Positions 52,758 through 62,764 are shown, counted from the first letter of the stretch. The stretch is DNA of 64,000 nt from Keguizhuia sedimenti (GCA_030715135.1 JAUYVH010000007.1:124001-188000), one strand, 5' to 3'. The notes: generated from the letters alone by a model not told the origin. Program-made: numbers and translations.

Positions 52758-55307
52758 ATGGAGGAAACATATAGCAAGCCTGCATCCGGTCTTTCGACGG
52801 CAGAAGCGGCACGCCGCCTGGCGAAGGAAGGTCCCAACCTGCTTCCTTCCGAACGCCGCTACCTTTCCGCAATTCTTTTCGGGACATTGCGGCAGCCTGC
52901 ATTCCTGCTATTGATTGCAGCTTCCTTCCTTTATCTGGCATTGGGGGATCTGCACGAAGGCCTGGTGCTGATGTTCATGGTCTGCGTCACCATCGGCGTA
53001 ACACTTTTCCAGGAAGGTAAAACCGAACACACGCTCCAGTCCCTGCGGGACTTGAGCAGCCCGCGCGTTCTGGTGGTGCGTGACGGGCAGCAGGTACGTA
53101 TCGCAGGACGCGACCTGGTGGCAGGTGACCTTATGCTGCTTGCCGAAGGCGACCGTGTCGCAGGCGATGCAATTCTGACTGCCACGCGAAATCTGCAAGT
53201 CGATGAATCTTTGCTTACCGGAGAGTCGTGGCCGCTGGCGAAACGCGCCGCAACGCCGGGAGAACTGGATAACCCGAAGCCGGGAGCGCCGGGCGGCGAA
53301 GCACTCCCTTTTTTGTGGTCCGGAACCATGGTCGTACAGGGTGAAGCGTCAGCAAAAGTCGTCGCTACCGGTGAGCGCAGCGAAATCGGCAAAATCGGCA
53401 AGTCGCTGCAAAGCATGGACGTCGGCCAATCTCCGCTGCAGCAGGAAATCACACGTTTGATCAGGCTTGTCGCCATTGCCGCTGTAGGCTTTAGCGTGCT
53501 GGTGACTGCCGCCGCTGCGATCCTTTACGGCGACTGGCTGCAGGCAACTCTTGCCGGCATTGCTCTTTCCATGTCGCTTCTGCCGGAGGAATATGCTGTC
53601 ATTCTTGCGGTCTTTCCCGCTATCGGGGCGTGGCGACTTTCCCGTGCCAAAGTATTGACGCGCCGCCTCTCGGCGATCGAGACGCTGGGGTCGGTCTCCG
53701 TATTGTGCACGGATAAAACCGGAACGCTGACGCAAAACCGGATGACGGTTACCCATGCCGCGCTTGCGGGCACAGGCGCGTTCACCCTGGCGGAGATGCT
53801 GCGTCGTTCATCGTTGTCCCTGAAAAAAGTTGCGCAGATTGCCTCGCTCGCCAGCAAGCAGCAGCCCGTCGATCCAATGGAAAAGGCATTTCATGAACTG
53901 GCCCGAGAGACAGGTGATGTTTCCCAAACCAGTAGAGCGGATTTGCTGCTGCATGAATATCCGCTTACTTCCGAGACGAAGGCAATGTGCAATATATGGC
54001 AACGGAACAGCGAACGCATGGCGGCAGCCAAAGGCGCCCCGGAGGCGATTGCCCGGTTGTGCAAACTGGACGGCGATGAATATCTGGCGATGCAGCAGGA
54101 CATCGTCAGTCTGGCGCAACAGGGATTACGCGTACTGGCCGTGGCGGAAGGATCCATGCAGGGCACGGATTTACCGGAAAAAATGGAACATATTGGATTC
54201 AGCTATCTTGGATTGCTTGGCCTGAGCGATCCTTTGCGCCCGGAAATTCCCGACGCGATGCAGCAGTGCCGGGCTGCACACATACGGGTCATCATGATTA
54301 CAGGAGACCATCCGGATACCGCAATCAGCATCGCGGGAAAAGCCGGCATGTCAATCGACGGCACGCTGACCGGAAAGGAAATCGAGCTGCTGGACGATGC
54401 ACAACTGCGCTTGCGTATAAAAAGCGCCAATATCTGCGCCAGAATTACACCGGATCAAAAGCTGAGGATAGTTCAATCGCTGAAAGCGGACGGCGAGATT
54501 GTGGGAATGACGGGCGACGGCGTCAACGACGCGCCGGCCTTGAAGGCTGCACACGTCGGCATTGCAATGGGCGGCAGAGGGACCGACGTGGCGCGCGAAG
54601 CCGCTTCACTGGTTTTGCTGGATGACAATTTCGCGTCGATCGTGCAGGGAATCCGGCTGGGGCGGCGCATCTTCGCCAATATGCAGAACGCGATGTCTTA
54701 TATCTTGGCGATCCACGTGCCGATTGCAGGAATGGCATTCCTGCCTGTGGTGCTTGGGTGGCCGCTGCTCCTGTTTCCGATGCATATCGCCTTCCTGCAA
54801 TTGATCATCGACCCGGCGTGTTCACTGGCTTTTGAAAATGAGCCTTCGGAACACGATACGATGCTCCAGCCGCCGAGATCGCCGACTGCACCCTTATTCA
54901 ACCGCCCGATGCTGTTGCAGGCCTTTCTGCATGGTTCTGCGGCATGGGCAATGACGGTCACGTCCTATTACCTGGCATCAAAACATTTGCCGGAGGCCCA
55001 GGCAAGAGCGTTGGGGTTTTCTGTCCTGGTATTGATTAATATTGCACTGATCTTTTCGAATCTTTCTCGCCGCCGCAGCGTATTGCATACCATCCGCTCC
55101 GCTAACCATATCCCGCTTGCCGTATCCTTGACCGCCGCAGCAATATTGGGCTTCATAATTTATATTCCCGGCCTCGGTGGCGCTTTCGGCTTTGAGCCTC
55201 TTGGTGCACCCGAGTTTGTGACAGTATTGGCCATTGGTGCGGCAAGCCTCATGTTTTTCGAGGCGACGAAGATCCTTTTTGCACGCGGCATGCTAAGGGC
55301 TTCTTAG
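52758..55307 (+). CDS. Cation-transporting P-type ATPase, PEEY-type
   Basis: The 849-residue protein has the P2-like architecture: TGE motif in LLTGESWPLAKRA, phosphorylation site CTDKTGTLT with D319, and GDGVNDAPAL. The membrane-helix-4 motif reads P276-E-E-Y-A instead of PEGLP (Ca2+/Mn2+) or CPC (heavy metals), so the ion is not predictable. About ten membrane helices. It is downstream of an FNR-type-boxed lipoprotein and a PPOX-fold gene. Confidence 0.86.
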   Translation: MEETYSKPASGLSTAEAARRLAKEGPNLLPSERRYLSAILFGTLRQPAFLLLIAASFLYLALGDLHEGLVLMFMVCVTIGVTLFQEGKTEHTLQSLRDLSSPRVLVVRDGQQVRIAGRDLVAGDLMLLAEGDRVAGDAILTATRNLQVDESLLTGESWPLAKRAATPGELDNPKPGAPGGEALPFLWSGTMVVQGEASAKVVATGERSEIGKIGKSLQSMDVGQSPLQQEITRLIRLVAIAAVGFSVLVTAAAAILYGDWLQATLAGIALSMSLLPEEYAVILAVFPAIGAWRLSRAKVLTRRLSAIETLGSVSVLCTDKTGTLTQNRMTVTHAALAGTGAFTLAEMLRRSSLSLKKVAQIASLASKQQPVDPMEKAFHELARETGDVSQTSRADLLLHEYPLTSETKAMCNIWQRNSERMAAAKGAPEAIARLCKLDGDEYLAMQQDIVSLAQQGLRVLAVAEGSMQGTDLPEKMEHIGFSYLGLLGLSDPLRPEIPDAMQQCRAAHIRVIMITGDHPDTAISIAGKAGMSIDGTLTGKEIELLDDAQLRLRIKSANICARITPDQKLRIVQSLKADGEIVGMTGDGVNDAPALKAAHVGIAMGGRGTDVAREAASLVLLDDNFASIVQGIRLGRRIFANMQNAMSYILAIHVPIAGMAFLPVVLGWPLLLFPMHIAFLQLIIDPACSLAFENEPSEHDTMLQPPRSPTAPLFNRPMLLQAFLHGSAAWAMTVTSYYLASKHLPEAQARALGFSVLVLINIALIFSNLSRRRSVLHTIRSANHIPLAVSLTAAAILGFIIYIPGLGGAFGFEPLGAPEFVTVLAIGAASLMFFEATKILFARGMLRAS

Positions 55308-55349
55308 CGCGCAAGAACGAGCAGGCCGAATGCAGGAAGCCCGAAAATT

Positions 55350-55363
55350 TTGACTTGCGTCAA
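55350..55363 (+). promoter_or_regulatory. Anr/FNR-like box upstream of the second stress protein
   Basis: TTGAC-TTGC-GTCAA is a perfect palindrome of the Crp/Fnr type; the TTGAC/GTCAA halves occur in Anr and Dnr sites. It is 84 bases before the start at 55448. The -10 is not clear. Confidence 0.6.
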
Positions 55364-55447
55364 AGGTTTTCTCCGGCCGATAACCCAAACTCGGAAAGAC
55401 TGGCAAGCCGTACGGCCCGCCGACCATATTGATTGTAAGGATTAGCC

Positions 55448-56290
55448 ATGTCTTACAAAACCATTCTCGTTCATGTCGACGATGCGCCCAGTCTGGAGGC
55501 GCGTCTTGAAACGGCATTCAGGATCGCCGATTCAGAGTCGGGCCATGTCATCGGAGCAGCCGCAACCGGCATTTCAAGACTGATCTTTCAGGCGAGCGAC
55601 GGCGTTGACGCCGGCATGGCGGAATGCATTGACACAATGCTCGATAGCGCGAAAGCACAGGCAGTGCAGTCACTGGACCGATTTGAAAATTTCGCAAGGG
55701 CAAGAGGGCTATCTTACGAGCGAAAGCTTGTCGAGGACGAACCGCATGCAGGGCTCAGCCGTCTTGCTCAATACAGCGACCTGGCTATTGTCGGTCAAGC
55801 CGACCGGGACGACCCGGCATCGACTTCCATCATCAACCTGCCGGAATATATAGCGCTCGGCTCAGGCCGGCCCGTGCTGGTTGTGCCAGCCTCCGGTACA
55901 CGTGTAACGCCGCCGCGACGCGTATTGATTGGCTGGAACGCAAGTCCCAGTGCTGCTCATGCCGTAATGATGGCTTTGCCGTTCCTGAAGCGGGCGTCGC
56001 ACGTGGACCTTGCCGTGTTCAATCCCGTGTCGAATCAGAATGTGCAAACAGAAGAATCGTGTGCCGATCTGACGAAGTATCTGGCTAGGCATGGCGTCAA
56101 TGCCAATACAATACTTAAAGAAACCAGGACAGATATCGGTTCGGCATTACTTCAAATGGCGGCTGAGCAAAATGCAGACATGCTGGTAATGGGGTGTTAC
56201 GGGCACACAAGATTTCGCGAGATTCTCCTCGGTGGCGCTACCCGCACGGTGCTGGAGGCAATGACGATTCCCGTGACGATGGCTCATTGA
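55448..56290 (+). CDS. Universal stress protein, tandem-domain type
   Basis: The 280-residue protein carries two UspA-like domains: the first opens MSYKTILVHVDDAPSLEARL, the second begins near VLIGWNASPSAAHAVMMALP and ends with the intact nucleotide loop GCYGHTRFREILLGGATRTV. AAGGA precedes the ATG. It has a Crp/Fnr-type box upstream and is adjacent to PEP synthase; stress-protein genes of this type belong to anaerobic regulons in other Proteobacteria. Confidence 0.88.
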   Translation: MSYKTILVHVDDAPSLEARLETAFRIADSESGHVIGAAATGISRLIFQASDGVDAGMAECIDTMLDSAKAQAVQSLDRFENFARARGLSYERKLVEDEPHAGLSRLAQYSDLAIVGQADRDDPASTSIINLPEYIALGSGRPVLVVPASGTRVTPPRRVLIGWNASPSAAHAVMMALPFLKRASHVDLAVFNPVSNQNVQTEESCADLTKYLARHGVNANTILKETRTDIGSALLQMAAEQNADMLVMGCYGHTRFREILLGGATRTVLEAMTIPVTMAH

Positions 56291-56401
56291 ACAACGATGG
56301 GCTTCCCACGGGGATGCCGCAGCTTCATGCCGCATGTCTGTAAGAGAATGAAGCCAGCTCATTTTCCGTGCCGCATCAACAATCGATAAATGGAGAGCAG
56401 C

Positions 56402-58831
56402 ATGACGCAGAAGAACTCAGCTTACATTCGCTGGTTTGGCGACCTTACCTCGAACGATGTGGGCATTGTCGGAGGAAAAAATGCTTCGCTGGGTGAAATG
56501 TATCGCGAGCTGAATGCAAAGGGCGTCAACGTTCCCAATGGTTTCGCGATAACAGCTGAAGCGTACAAGTATCTACTGCAGCATGCGAATGCATGGCCGC
56601 AACTGCATCAGGCGCTGGACGGCCTGGATGTCAACAACGTCAACGATCTTTCAAAGCGCGCCGAGAAAGCGAGAAATATCATCTACAACTGTCCTTTGCC
56701 GGATGATCTCGCCCAGGAAATTCTTGAAGCGCATGCCACCTTGAAAGACGAATACGGTCCGCGGATGACTGTGGCTGTCCGCAGTTCGGCGACAGCGGAA
56801 GACCTGCCCACGGCCAGCTTCGCCGGACAGCATGAGACCTATCTGAATGTCGCCGACGGAGAAGCGCTCCTTGACGCGATAAAGAACTGCTTCGCCAGCT
56901 TGTTCAAGGACCGTGCAATCCGGTATCGCGAAGATCGCGGTTTCGACCATTTCAAGGTCTTCCTTTCTGTTGGCGTCATGAAAATGGTGCGCGCCGACCT
57001 GGCTTCGAGCGGGGTCACGTTTTCGCTCGACACGGAAACCGGTTTCCGTGACGTTGTCTTTATTACGGGAGCGTATGGGCTTGGTGAAAACGTAGTTCAG
57101 GGCACGGTGGACACCGACGAGTTCTATGTCTTCAAGCCGACTTTCCGTGAAGGCCATAATGTTGTGCTGAGCCGTTCGCTTGGCCGCAAGGAAATAAGAA
57201 TGGTGTATGCGGAGGATGCGAAGGGCATTTCCACACGAAACATTCCCACTGCGGAGGAAGAACGAAAACGCTTTTGCATCAGCGACAGCGAAGTCACCCA
57301 GCTTGCCGATGCTGCGATAAAAATCGAAGATCATTACAGTGCCAGGGCCGGCCATCCCGTGCCGATGGATATCGAATGGGCAAAGGACGGAGACGACGGA
57401 CGCCTATATATCGTCCAGGCAAGGCCGGAAACCGTTTCATCCAGAACATCTACCACGACGCTGGAACTCTACAGCCTGAGAGATAAAGGCAATGTGCTTG
57501 CGAAAGGGCGCTCTGTCGGCAGCAAGATTGCAACGGGCCGGGTCAGGGTCATTCGGGAAGCGCGGCAATTGGAACAATTTCAGACAGGCGAAGTGTTGGT
57601 CGCGGAAACGACATCGCCCGATTGGGGCACCGTCATGAAGCGTGCTTCCGCGATTGTGACCGATCGCGGCGGACGAACCTGCCATGCCGCCATCGTTGCA
57701 CGTGAGCTCGGTATTCCTGCGGTCATCGGCTGCGGCGATGCAAGCAAGGTGCTGACCGATGGCATGGAGGTCACTGTGTCATGCGCAGAGGGCGACGTCG
57801 GGCGCGTCTATTCCGGGCAGATTCCTTTCGACGTGAAGCATTTCGACGTTTCGGCAATGCAAAGGCCGCGCACGAAGGTCATGGTCAATCTGGGCAATGC
57901 CAATATTGCCTTCAAAACCAGCTTCCTGCCGAATGACGGCGTAGGGCTGGCGCGGATGGAATTCATTATTGCGGAACATATCAAGGCTCACCCGATGGCC
58001 CTCGCGCATCCCGAGCGCATAAAGGATGCACATGTCAGAGATGAAATCATGGCGCTTGCTCCGCCGGGAGAATCTCCGAAAGACTATTTCATCAGGACGC
58101 TTTCCGAGCAGGTCGGACAGATTGCCGCCGCATTTTATCCAAAGCCCGTTATTGTCCGGATGTCCGATTTCAAGAGCAATGAGTATGCGAGCCTGATGGG
58201 CGGACGCGATTTTGAGCCGCATGAAGAAAATCCGATGATAGGCTTCCGGGGTGCGTCCCGTTATGCGCATCCGGCTTACCGGGACGGCTTTGCGCTTGAG
58301 TGCGCGGCAATGAAGCGCGTCCGCGAGGAAATGGGGCTAAAGAACGTCCGCTTGATGATTCCATTCTGCAGGCGAGTGCAGGAAGCTGAACAGGTGCTCG
58401 CCACGATGGAGGAATTCGGGCTCGCGCGCGGCCGGCAGGGCCTGGAGATTTATGTCATGTGCGAGATACCCAACAACGTGGTCCAGGTCGATGCCTTTGC
58501 CAGGCTGTTCGACGGCTTTTCAATCGGCTCCAATGATCTAACGCAACTGGTCCTTGGAGTCGACCGCGACTCGGAAATTGTCGCGTTCGACTTCGACGAG
58601 CTGGACGCAGGCGTAAAGGCAATGATCCGTCTGGCAGTCGAGGGCGCCAGGCGGAATGACCGCCACTCCGGCATCTGCGGCCAGGCTCCATCGGATTACC
58701 CGGAGATGGTGGATTTTCTGATCGGCCTGGGGATCGACTCGATCAGCCTGAATCCCGATACGATTCTTAACACGACACTCCGCGTGCTGGAGACCGAAAA
58801 GCGTTTGGGAATCGGCTCCCCACCGGAGTAA
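56402..58831 (+). CDS. ppsA: Phosphoenolpyruvate synthase
   Basis: The 809-residue protein has the three PpsA domains: ATP-binding (start; VRSSATAEDLPTASFAGQHE), the swivelling domain with catalytic His H428 in GGRTCHAAIVARELG, and the PEP-binding barrel (MCEIPNNVVQVDAFA...GSNDLTQL). It converts pyruvate and ATP to PEP, AMP and phosphate. The start 56402 is chosen because GGAGAGCAGC lies just ahead. Length equals the family norm. Confidence 0.95.
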   Translation: MTQKNSAYIRWFGDLTSNDVGIVGGKNASLGEMYRELNAKGVNVPNGFAITAEAYKYLLQHANAWPQLHQALDGLDVNNVNDLSKRAEKARNIIYNCPLPDDLAQEILEAHATLKDEYGPRMTVAVRSSATAEDLPTASFAGQHETYLNVADGEALLDAIKNCFASLFKDRAIRYREDRGFDHFKVFLSVGVMKMVRADLASSGVTFSLDTETGFRDVVFITGAYGLGENVVQGTVDTDEFYVFKPTFREGHNVVLSRSLGRKEIRMVYAEDAKGISTRNIPTAEEERKRFCISDSEVTQLADAAIKIEDHYSARAGHPVPMDIEWAKDGDDGRLYIVQARPETVSSRTSTTTLELYSLRDKGNVLAKGRSVGSKIATGRVRVIREARQLEQFQTGEVLVAETTSPDWGTVMKRASAIVTDRGGRTCHAAIVARELGIPAVIGCGDASKVLTDGMEVTVSCAEGDVGRVYSGQIPFDVKHFDVSAMQRPRTKVMVNLGNANIAFKTSFLPNDGVGLARMEFIIAEHIKAHPMALAHPERIKDAHVRDEIMALAPPGESPKDYFIRTLSEQVGQIAAAFYPKPVIVRMSDFKSNEYASLMGGRDFEPHEENPMIGFRGASRYAHPAYRDGFALECAAMKRVREEMGLKNVRLMIPFCRRVQEAEQVLATMEEFGLARGRQGLEIYVMCEIPNNVVQVDAFARLFDGFSIGSNDLTQLVLGVDRDSEIVAFDFDELDAGVKAMIRLAVEGARRNDRHSGICGQAPSDYPEMVDFLIGLGIDSISLNPDTILNTTLRVLETEKRLGIGSPPE

Positions 58832-58874
58832 ATTACAGCTTCAGGCCTTTGAACGATGTAGGAACTGCTGAAAA

Positions 58875-59879
58875 ATGCTTGGCTCCAGTACCATGCAGAG
58901 CGTGCGCGTAATATTTGGCGGAGATGTCATGCTCGGTCGAAACGTCGCGGAATATATCCAGCGTTACGGCCCATCCTATCCGCTCGGACCGGTGGCCCCA
59001 CTGATGCGCAGTGCCGACCTGACCATCGTTAATCTGGAATGCGCAATCACGTCATCGACGGACTGGTGGTCAGGTGAAGCGAAGGCATTCTATTTTGGAG
59101 CGCCGCCTCAGGCCTGCGAAAGCCTGGTCGATGCTGGCATAGACATGGTCAGCCTGGCAAATAATCACATATTGGATTTCGATTTCGAAGGATTACGTCA
59201 GACGTTGCAGCATCTTCAACGGCGTGGAATCCTGTATGCCGGTTCAGGAGAAAATCTGCGGGACGCAATGGCGCCGGCAAAAATAGAGCGAAAAGGCATC
59301 ACCTTCGGCATGGTTGCCTTCTGCGACCATCAAATGGATTTTGCGGCAGAAAAAGCGCGGCCGGGCATGGCTTATATCGATCTCGATGATGAAACCCGTG
59401 CGCTGGAAATATTCGAGAATTCGCTTGCGCCACTGCGCAAAGACCGCATCGACTGGCCGATCCTTTCCTTGCACTGGGGACCAAATATGGTGTTCCGGCC
59501 GTCGGCGGCGTTCAGGCGTATTGCCCATGGCGCGATCGATATGGGATGGAAAATGCTGTTTGGCCACAGCGCCCATGTCTTTCACGGCGTCGAGATCTAC
59601 AAAGGGTATCCGATCATCTATGCGGCGGGCGATTTGGTGGACGATTACTATGTCGCTCCGGATTTCCTGAACGATCACCAGCTATTGCTGGAGATCCAGC
59701 TTGACTCAGCACGCATCCGTTACATCCGCTTTCATCCGGTGTTTATCGACGAATGTCAGACCCGGCCGGCGACTCCTGCACAATGTGGATATACCGTGGA
59801 TCAGATGACGGCGCTTTGCAAAGAGCTGGGATCGACAGTGGACTACAGCAGCTTGAACATTCGCGGAAAGCCACACTGA
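58875..59879 (+). CDS. CapA-family metallophosphatase-like protein
   Basis: The 334-residue protein shows the CapA/PgsA pattern: GGDVMLGRNV at the N-terminus, NLECAIT, LANNHILDFDFEGL, and HWGPNMVF with GHSAHVFHGVE. CapA proteins are two-metal hydrolase-like proteins first described in poly-gamma-glutamate capsule synthesis; many stand alone with unknown role. A second ATG at 58893 is a possible start. It has no signal peptide. It is 43 bases downstream of ppsA. Confidence 0.85.
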   Translation: MLGSSTMQSVRVIFGGDVMLGRNVAEYIQRYGPSYPLGPVAPLMRSADLTIVNLECAITSSTDWWSGEAKAFYFGAPPQACESLVDAGIDMVSLANNHILDFDFEGLRQTLQHLQRRGILYAGSGENLRDAMAPAKIERKGITFGMVAFCDHQMDFAAEKARPGMAYIDLDDETRALEIFENSLAPLRKDRIDWPILSLHWGPNMVFRPSAAFRRIAHGAIDMGWKMLFGHSAHVFHGVEIYKGYPIIYAAGDLVDDYYVAPDFLNDHQLLLEIQLDSARIRYIRFHPVFIDECQTRPATPAQCGYTVDQMTALCKELGSTVDYSSLNIRGKPH

Positions 59880-60118
59880 CAAGGCAGATGAATGATGATT
59901 TCCTCGCAGAAGCTAAGCTGCGACGGGGTTGCTCGAATTTAATTGCAGCATGTAAACGCCGGTTTCGGTACTTCTTCTTCTTCTTTGTTCTATCGAGCCG
60001 CCGGTTCACATCAAAAAAATTGATAGATGACCTCAGGAAATTTCGTTATTAATGAATATAGACATTATGCATACTCTTCCCATCTTATTTTGAGGGATGC
60101 TCATAAGGGAGGGTATTT

Positions 60119-61279
60119 ATGTCTTCAGGACAGCTGCTTCAATCGAGTGGTCAAGGCACGTCGCAGTCTGATTTGCATCAGTTCATCGCTGAGCTGCTAA
60201 AAAAAGCGCAGATCTGTATAAATGGCGACCAGCCATGGGACATGCAGCTTAAGGAGCAACGCGTCCTTGATCAGGCGATTGCCCGAGGCAATCTGGGATT
60301 AGGCGAAGCCTATATGAACGGGGAATGGCACGCCGAGCATCTGGATGAATTCTTTTGCCGTTTGCTGAGAACCAGGATGACCGACAATATGCGGCCCTGG
60401 AAACTATTCATTCATGCGTTTGCAGCGCGATATCTCAACCGGCAAAGCATTCGTCGGGCATGGCAGGTTGGCGAGGTTCATTATGACCTCGGAAATGATT
60501 TTTATGCCGCTATGCTTGACCCGCGCATGACTTATACGTGCGGCTACTGGGAAAACGCAACGAATCTTGCCGAGGCGCAGGAAGCCAAGCTGGACCTGAT
60601 CTGTCGGAAACTCGAGCTGCAGCCGGGAATGCGCGTGCTCGACATCGGCAGCGGATGGGGAAGCTTCATGAGCTATGCAGCTCAGCACTACGGCGTGAAA
60701 TGCGTCGGTGTAAGCATCTCCAGGGAACAGGTGGAGTGGGCAAAGCAACGATACAAAGACCTTCCCCTCGAGTTCCGCCTTCAGGATTACCGGCAGATCA
60801 ATGAAAAATTCGATCGCATAGCCAGCGTCGGAATGTTCGAACACGTCGGCCGGAAAAACTATCGGACCTACATGGAAGTCGCGCATCGATGCCTGGCTGA
60901 TGACGGATTGTTCCTGTTACACACCATAGGAAAGAACCTCAGGCGATCCGTTCCGGATCCGTGGATCAACAAGTATATTTTCCCGAACGGAGAATTGCCT
61001 TCCATCGGCCAGATCGGCGACGCCGTCGATGAGCTGTTCGTCGTCGAAGACCTGCACAACTTCGGGGCGGATTATGACAAGACGCTGATGGCGTGGCATA
61101 GAAACTTTGAAGCGGCATGGCCGCTGTTTTCGCATAAGCTGGGAGAACGTTTCTATCGGATGTGGACCTATTATTTGTTGTCCTGCGCAGGGGCGTTTCG
61201 CGCACGCGATATCCAGCTATGGCAATGGGTCTTGTCGAAGAAAGGAATTGCAGGTGGCTATCGCCGTGAGCGCATTTAG
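60119..61279 (+). CDS. cfa: Cyclopropane-fatty-acyl-phospholipid synthase
   Basis: The 386-residue protein uses S-adenosylmethionine to methylenate unsaturated phospholipid acyl chains. Motifs: SAM loop LDIGSGWGSF, YDLGNDFYAAMLDPRMTYTC, GMFEHVGRKNY and the C-terminal IFPNGELPSIGQI. It is the full CFA length. GGAGGG precedes the ATG. The 240 bases before it hold no gene. Confidence 0.95.
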   Translation: MSSGQLLQSSGQGTSQSDLHQFIAELLKKAQICINGDQPWDMQLKEQRVLDQAIARGNLGLGEAYMNGEWHAEHLDEFFCRLLRTRMTDNMRPWKLFIHAFAARYLNRQSIRRAWQVGEVHYDLGNDFYAAMLDPRMTYTCGYWENATNLAEAQEAKLDLICRKLELQPGMRVLDIGSGWGSFMSYAAQHYGVKCVGVSISREQVEWAKQRYKDLPLEFRLQDYRQINEKFDRIASVGMFEHVGRKNYRTYMEVAHRCLADDGLFLLHTIGKNLRRSVPDPWINKYIFPNGELPSIGQIGDAVDELFVVEDLHNFGADYDKTLMAWHRNFEAAWPLFSHKLGERFYRMWTYYLLSCAGAFRARDIQLWQWVLSKKGIAGGYRRERI

Positions 61280-61590
61280 CGCTTTTATTGGTAAGTGTGC
61301 CGGCATGTGGGCAACTTTGTGGCTACACGCATGCCCTCATTCTGAACAAGTGGACTGAATGTCGAAAGAAGGGCGATATTTTCCTTTTTTATGTATTTGC
61401 ATTCGATTCAAGAACAGCGTTGTGCGTTTCATGCAGGGATAAAAAATAATATTCGGGAGAGATCGAGGATAAAAAGAATCTTGTCATTCCAGATAAGTGC
61501 GGAATAGGGGAGTTGGGTTTTTGCTTGGTTTCGGCTGTAGACCTGCCTATTGAGGCTCACAGTAGTTTCTACACGCGAGGATGAAACATC
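61280..61590. other. Gap between cfa and the short Crp-type gene
   Basis: About 310 bases, AT-rich, with no supported gene and no FNR-type palindrome. The regulator's ribosome site (GCGAGGATG) is at the right end. Confidence 0.45.
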
Positions 61591-62199
61591 ATGACTTTGT
61601 TTACTGCTCACCCGGACCGAAATATTCTCCGAGTTCAACTCGCACAAAACTTGATATTAAAAGATGCAAATAGTGAGGTTCTGGATAAGCTGGAACCTTA
61701 TCTTACTCTCGTCGATTGCCGCAAAGGTGATGTATTGCTGCACCAGGGCGTGCATGAGATGGAACAATATTTCATCCTGGACGGCATACTGAAACGCGTC
61801 GTGACAGACCAGCACGCCAAGGAAATGATTCTGCGCTTTGCCGACGAGCGCAGCATGGAAACATCTTATGCGGCCTGGAAACTCAAGACCCCCACTCCGT
61901 ACAGCATCGTCTCGGTGACCAAGGCCAGGGTGGCCAAGCTGCCGCTGCATCAGTGGGTGGCCTTCATGGAAGAGCATCCGCAGCTGAAGGAAACCTTCGA
62001 GTTCGAAGTCATGCGCCTGATGAGCGAGATCATGGCCCACACCATCACCCTGCATCTGCTCGATGCACCCAATTGCGTACATCGCTTCCTGAGCCGGCAT
62101 CCAAACCTGGACGACCGCATTCCGCGCAAGGAGCTTGCTTCGTATCTCAACATCTGCGCTGAAACCCTATCGCGCTTGAAGCACCAAGGGAAGATCTGA
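61591..62199 (+). CDS. Short Crp/Fnr-family regulator
   Basis: The 202-residue protein has a cyclic-nucleotide-binding-type domain (residues about 25-115) and a helix-turn-helix whose recognition helix reads CAETLSRLKHQ (ExxSR). It ends ten residues after that, without the usual wing, as in Crp-like proteins common in Bacteroidota. It could bind TTGAT-like half-sites and thus compete with the Dnr-like protein. No cysteine cluster is seen. It stands alone. Confidence 0.82.
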   Translation: MTLFTAHPDRNILRVQLAQNLILKDANSEVLDKLEPYLTLVDCRKGDVLLHQGVHEMEQYFILDGILKRVVTDQHAKEMILRFADERSMETSYAAWKLKTPTPYSIVSVTKARVAKLPLHQWVAFMEEHPQLKETFEFEVMRLMSEIMAHTITLHLLDAPNCVHRFLSRHPNLDDRIPRKELASYLNICAETLSRLKHQGKI

Positions 62200-62605
62200 G
62201 ATACCCGTCGATATATTCAATATCTTGCCAGATTGTTCCGGATTACTCCCCCTTGCGAGAAGAGGAAACACAGGCCTGCATGCGGCGCCTAGTTGTTCGA
62301 GCACAGATTTTCATAGGCCGACGAGGATCCCTAGCATCATCGTTTTCACACATAGCTCTTCCTGAGGTTTCAGAACTTATCTCAGCGGAAATCGATTCGA
62401 TTGCGTCTTCTTGCAACGCGTTTGCGCACTAGAGCACAGATTTATTCATTGCAAGCTTTGCAGAAAGGAAAGACATTTAGACATCGAAAGTTTCGATGGA
62501 TAAGCTCATTACATTTCATTATCGCCGCACCGAAAAAATGTGCATACTTTGTACATAGCGTTAATTGCTATCAAGTCTGAGCAGAGGAAGCAGAGGAGCT
62601 ATCCC
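62200..62605. other. Gap before a 52-residue gene
   Basis: About 400 bases with no supported gene. An inverted repeat CATCGAAA-G-TTTCGATG at 62482-62498 lies about 110 bases before the next start and could be an operator. Confidence 0.4.
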
Positions 62606-62764
62606 ATGGCATCTAAGTCGTTCAGTCTGCAAGATTACCGCCCGACCGGCATGGTACCCATGCGGTATCCATCAAACGGTGTGTATGCATCGTCCGGTTC
62701 AAAGAGTATCGATACCTTACGCGCTTACCAGAATTTTGAGAGCTGGAGAAAATCCGGGCCTTAG
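62606..62764 (+). CDS. Hypothetical 52-residue protein
   Basis: From the ATG at 62606 the frame encodes ASKSFSLQDYRPTGMVPMRY and a polar tail ending SWRKSGP. AGAGGAG lies eight bases upstream, which supports translation. It is soluble and has no motif I recognise. Codon use resembles neighbours. Coding status is likely but not certain. Confidence 0.55.
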   Translation: MASKSFSLQDYRPTGMVPMRYPSNGVYASSGSKSIDTLRAYQNFESWRKSGP

